This document shows positions 63,036 to 64,000 of a stretch of 64,000 bases of DNA, piece by piece. Under the pieces are notes generated by a model. The model ran no database searches and was not told the origin of the DNA. It was given only the letters and a program-made list of their open reading frames with translations. This DNA comes from Dehalococcoidia bacterium UBA2991. Lineage in GTDB: Bacteria; Chloroflexota; Dehalococcoidia; Tepidiformales; Tepidiformaceae. Each line of letters starts with the position of its first letter. Within the stretch, counting starts at the first letter, position 1. Location: contig DEAD01000013.1 of NCBI GenBank assembly GCA_002346645.1, positions 103,260 through 167,259 on the forward strand, given 5' to 3'. A program made the translations under genes and the position numbers.

Positions 63036-64000
63036 ATGGTTACCACTTCCGAGCCCACTCCAGAAACCGGCTTCATTCCGACGCCTCTCTCGGAGAATGC
63101 CGTCGTAGTCATGGAACGTCGCATCGTGGCGCGCGACGAGAAGGGAGATCCGATCGAAACACCAGACCAATGCTTTGTGAGAGTTGCACACAATCTCTCT
63201 CAAGCTGAGTTGCGGTATGGCGGCACTGAAGCCGACCGATCGGCAGCAGAGCAAGATTTTTATCGTCTACTTTCCTCCCTGGACTTCCTCCCTAACTCGC
63301 CAACACTGGTAAATGCAGGCAGAGATTTGCAACAGCTTTCTGCCTGCTTCGTCCTGCCAGTTCCGGATTCGATCGATGGGATCTTTAAAGCAATCCGAGA
63401 CACAGCTGTCATTCATAAATCAGGGGGCGGCACCGGCTTCGCCTTCTCACGACTCCGCCCGGCAAACGATCGCGTACGCAGCACGATGGGTGTTGCCAGT
63501 GGTCCCGTCTCTTTTATGACAGTGTTCGATTCCGCTACAGAAGCCATTAAACAAGGGGGGACTCGCCGAGGTGCAAACATGGGCATCCTGCGTGTTGACC
63601 ACCCAGATATCGACCTTTTCATAGATATGAAAGCTGACATGACCACGCTCACCAACTTCAACATCAGCGTGGCCGTAACTGATGATTTCATGACCGCGCT
63701 AGCCGAAGATGGCGACTACAACCTCATTAGCCCCAAGTCCGGCGATATTGTCGAAACCCGAAACGCCCGCAAGGTCTGGCAAACTATGGTTGAAAACGCC
63801 TGGCAGAATGGCGATCCCGGCGTAATTTTCATTGACCGCATTAACAATGGCCGTGCCAATCCAGTTCCTGAACGCGGCCCCATCGAATCGACCAACCCCT
63901 GTGGCGAACAACCCCTCTATTCTTACGACTCTTGCAACTTAGGCTCACTGAACCTTGCTCATTTTGTGACCGGTGATCCTGGCTCTAAGGCGGTTGACTT
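63036..64000 (+). CDS. nrdJ: vitamin B12-dependent (class II) ribonucleotide reductase, 3' truncated
   Basis: The first 321 residues of a class II reductase, which makes deoxyribonucleotides with adenosylcobalamin and works with or without oxygen. Seen: LPNSPTLVNAGRDL, LSACFVLPVPDS with the substrate-site cysteine, GGGTGFAFSRLRP, and ESTNPCGEQPLYSYDSCNLG with the NPCGE active-site motif. GGAGG at 63026-63030 fixes ATG 63036. The frame runs off the window, so the C-terminal redox cysteines are not seen. No cobalamin riboswitch is evident upstream. Confidence 0.93.
   Translation, partial: MVTTSEPTPETGFIPTPLSENAVVVMERRIVARDEKGDPIETPDQCFVRVAHNLSQAELRYGGTEADRSAAEQDFYRLLSSLDFLPNSPTLVNAGRDLQQLSACFVLPVPDSIDGIFKAIRDTAVIHKSGGGTGFAFSRLRPANDRVRSTMGVASGPVSFMTVFDSATEAIKQGGTRRGANMGILRVDHPDIDLFIDMKADMTTLTNFNISVAVTDDFMTALAEDGDYNLISPKSGDIVETRNARKVWQTMVENAWQNGDPGVIFIDRINNGRANPVPERGPIESTNPCGEQPLYSYDSCNLGSLNLAHFVTGDPGSKAVD

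Noticed and set aside
1..64000. Mobile elements, CRISPR arrays, phage or defence genes
   Set aside because: No transposase, integrase, direct-repeat array or known defence protein was found on either strand; codon use looks even throughout.

Overview
The window looks like an ordinary stretch of chromosome from a free-living, aerobic, heterotrophic bacterium. It has moderate GC, dense coding, many 4-bp start/stop overlaps, frequent strand switches and many GTG/TTG starts behind clear Shine-Dalgarno sites. I see no rRNA, insertion sequence, prophage or CRISPR array, and only one tRNA. The gene mix is most like uncultured marine Chloroflexota of the SAR202/Dehalococcoidia type: a fused F420 enzyme FbiC, two luciferase-like F420 oxidoreductases, a Ddn-like deazaflavin enzyme, a double-domain CaiB CoA-transferase, EcKL kinase-like phosphotransferase, menaquinone synthesis, heme-copper oxidase assembly and a class II (B12) ribonucleotide reductase. 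The taxonomic call is inference from content only.

Layout. 1-2.6 kb: end of an epoxide hydrolase, then a ThuA-like protein and an SDR on the minus strand. 2.7-6.1 kb: a purine cluster, purB, a membrane protein, purC, purS. 6.1-12.1 kb, minus strand: coaE, a MoxR/NorQ-type AAA ATPase, a giant NorD-like VWA protein and a histidine phosphatase, plus an HxlR regulator divergent from fbiC. 12.1-19.3 kb: fbiC, a methyltransferase, a rhodanese, the primary sigma factor behind a promoter/hairpin, a Nudix hydrolase and an F420 oxidoreductase. 19.5-26 kb, minus strand: an acyl-CoA carboxylase carboxyltransferase, a double CaiB, then CtaG, SCO1 and PCuAC for copper delivery to cytochrome oxidase. 26-36 kb: an HSD10-like SDR, Ddn-like enzyme, enoyl-CoA hydratase, HpaI-type aldolase, EcKL-type kinase, DinB-like protein, flavin reductase, amidohydrolase, membrane protein with an apparent CTG start, exonuclease III and an MFS carrier.

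36-46 kb: tRNA-Pro(GGG), a second F420 oxidoreductase, nitroreductase, sirtuin, heme A synthase and heme O synthase (ctaA-ctaB), a secreted protein built of two 64-residue repeats followed by a perfect-palindrome terminator, a ThiO-like oxidase, and an amidohydrolase-P450-small protein set. 46-54 kb: an SDR with an orphan PEP-utilizing mobile-domain protein, MFS carriers, small VOC, EthD-like and SnoaL-like enzymes, and a membrane-anchored protein with triplet-repeat tracts. 54.3-61.7 kb, minus strand: a compact menFDHBCE operon making DHNA-CoA from chorismate. 61.9-64 kb: a small four-cysteine protein, nrdR preceded by two NrdR-box-like sites, and the start of nrdJ, cut by the window end.

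Together the genes supply F420, menaquinone and heme A/copper for respiration, plus broad CoA-ester and flavin/F420-linked breakdown of organic compounds. I found no clearly new multi-gene system. The best candidates for something undescribed are the ATP-grasp-less PEP mobile-domain protein paired with an SDR, the orphan NorQ/NorD-like pair next to coaE, and the two-repeat secreted protein.
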